From Desulfosporosinus metallidurans (GTDB taxonomy: Bacteria; Bacillota; Desulfitobacteriia; Desulfitobacteriales; Desulfitobacteriaceae), in assembly GCF_001936615.1 (NCBI RefSeq), contig NZ_MLBF01000009.1:1-64000 (forward strand): a DNA stretch of 64,000 nt. The letters run 5' to 3'. Position 1 is the first letter of the stretch, and every line of letters starts with the position of its first letter. Under the pieces are notes generated by a model. The model made no database searches, was not told where the DNA came from, and saw only the letters and a list, made by a program, of their open reading frames with translations. Both the position numbers and the translations under genes were made by a program. This document shows, one piece after another, positions 63,613 to 64,000 of this stretch.

Positions 63613-64000
63613 TCAGGGTGCTTTGTCTATCACTTTAGACCCTTGGTCTAAACCTTGTTTACTAAAGTAGACACTTAGACCTCGAAAGATGGCAATTGCC
63701 AGCTTTTGTTGATAGTCTGGGGTCGTCAATAACTGTTCTTCGCCTAAGTTTGAAAGAAAACCCACTTCGACGGTTACTGCAGCTTGATGCGCTTTTTTCA
63801 ACACATAGATATCTTGATTTCCTTTGATTACTCTTTTGCCATTAGTCATGATATTGAGCTCCTGTTGAATCGATTGAGCCAATAGCTTTCCTTCTTGAGA
63901 ATCCGAATGATAAAACGTCTGAGCTCCCGTCAGTTTGGGGTTCGGAAAACTATTAGCATGAATGCTTAGATATACATCGGCCTGGGTATCCATGCCCAGT
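63613..64000 (-). CDS. CwlD-like N-acetylmuramoyl-L-alanine amidase, 5' end outside window
   Basis: The frame runs through the right edge. Visible: VYLSIHANSFPNPKLTGAQTFYH (zinc His), LAQSIQQELN, KKAHQAAVTVEVGFLSNLGEEQLL with the catalytic Glu. The amidase_3 domain is missing only its N-terminal portion here. CwlD makes muramic-delta-lactam in the spore cortex; assignment to CwlD rather than another amidase_3 is inference. Confidence 0.85.
   Translation of the reverse strand, partial: LGMDTQADVYLSIHANSFPNPKLTGAQTFYHSDSQEGKLLAQSIQQELNIMTNGKRVIKGNQDIYVLKKAHQAAVTVEVGFLSNLGEEQLLTTPDYQQKLAIAIFRGLSVYFSKQGLDQGSKVIDKAP

Overview
This window looks like chromosome from an anaerobic, endospore-forming Firmicute of the Desulfosporosinus/Desulfitobacterium kind (Peptococcaceae sensu lato). 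The evidence is AGGAGG-type ribosome binding sites, sigma-A promoters, an S-box riboswitch, BclB-like collagen surface proteins, a CwlD-like amidase, a TAT-exported [NiFe] hydrogenase with cytochrome b, and the HcyS-type homocysteine cluster. The genus is inference; no rRNA is present.

Region 1 (about 1-28,300) is a cell-surface, probably spore-surface, glycan locus. Three paralogous proteins share a ~110-residue N-terminal domain; two carry collagen Gly-X-Thr tracts and one a BclB-type C-terminus. On the minus strand follow a four-module glycosyltransferase, four nucleotide-sugar enzymes and a GT4 enzyme. The plus strand holds a GT4 enzyme, a YVTN propeller protein, a protein split by a 10-C tract, a tiny ORF with an in-frame TGA (candidate selenoprotein), a CgeB-like and a GT4 transferase, and then four GT2 transferases, three with TPR-like helices. 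Three probable surface proteins share an 'IFGS' linker and a C-terminal beta domain.

Region 2 (28,400-31,350) is a sulfur-assimilation operon: promoter, SAM-I riboswitch, HcyS (DUF39), NIL-ferredoxin and UPF0280, a predicted route from aspartate semialdehyde plus sulfide to homocysteine, controlled by SAM. Region 3 (31,400-40,600) has two tiny hydrophilic ORFs, glnB convergent with amtB, a cell-wall amidase, tRNA-Thr(CGT), a three-gene [NiFe] hydrogenase with a Cys-to-Asp change at the proximal cluster, and murC.

Region 4 (40,600-60,050) is mainly NAD and arginine biosynthesis on the minus strand: pncB-nadE-HAD phosphatase, argH, argG, argF, and argC-argJ-argB-argD-carA-carB. argF and argC each have a sigma-A promoter whose -35 is overlapped by an ARG box. 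A cluster of five DnaA boxes lies between argH and pncB. Dispersed intergenic repeats occur throughout.

Region 5 (60,050-64,000) has an M20 amidohydrolase, an ECF sigma factor overlapping a putative membrane regulator, an MltG-N-like protein overlapping a membrane-anchored coiled-coil protein, and the end of a CwlD-like amidase running off the window.

Most notable are the TGA-containing ORF at 16063-16296 with a downstream hairpin, the homopolymer-split surface gene at 15411-15420, the DnaA-box cluster, and the riboswitch-controlled homocysteine operon.
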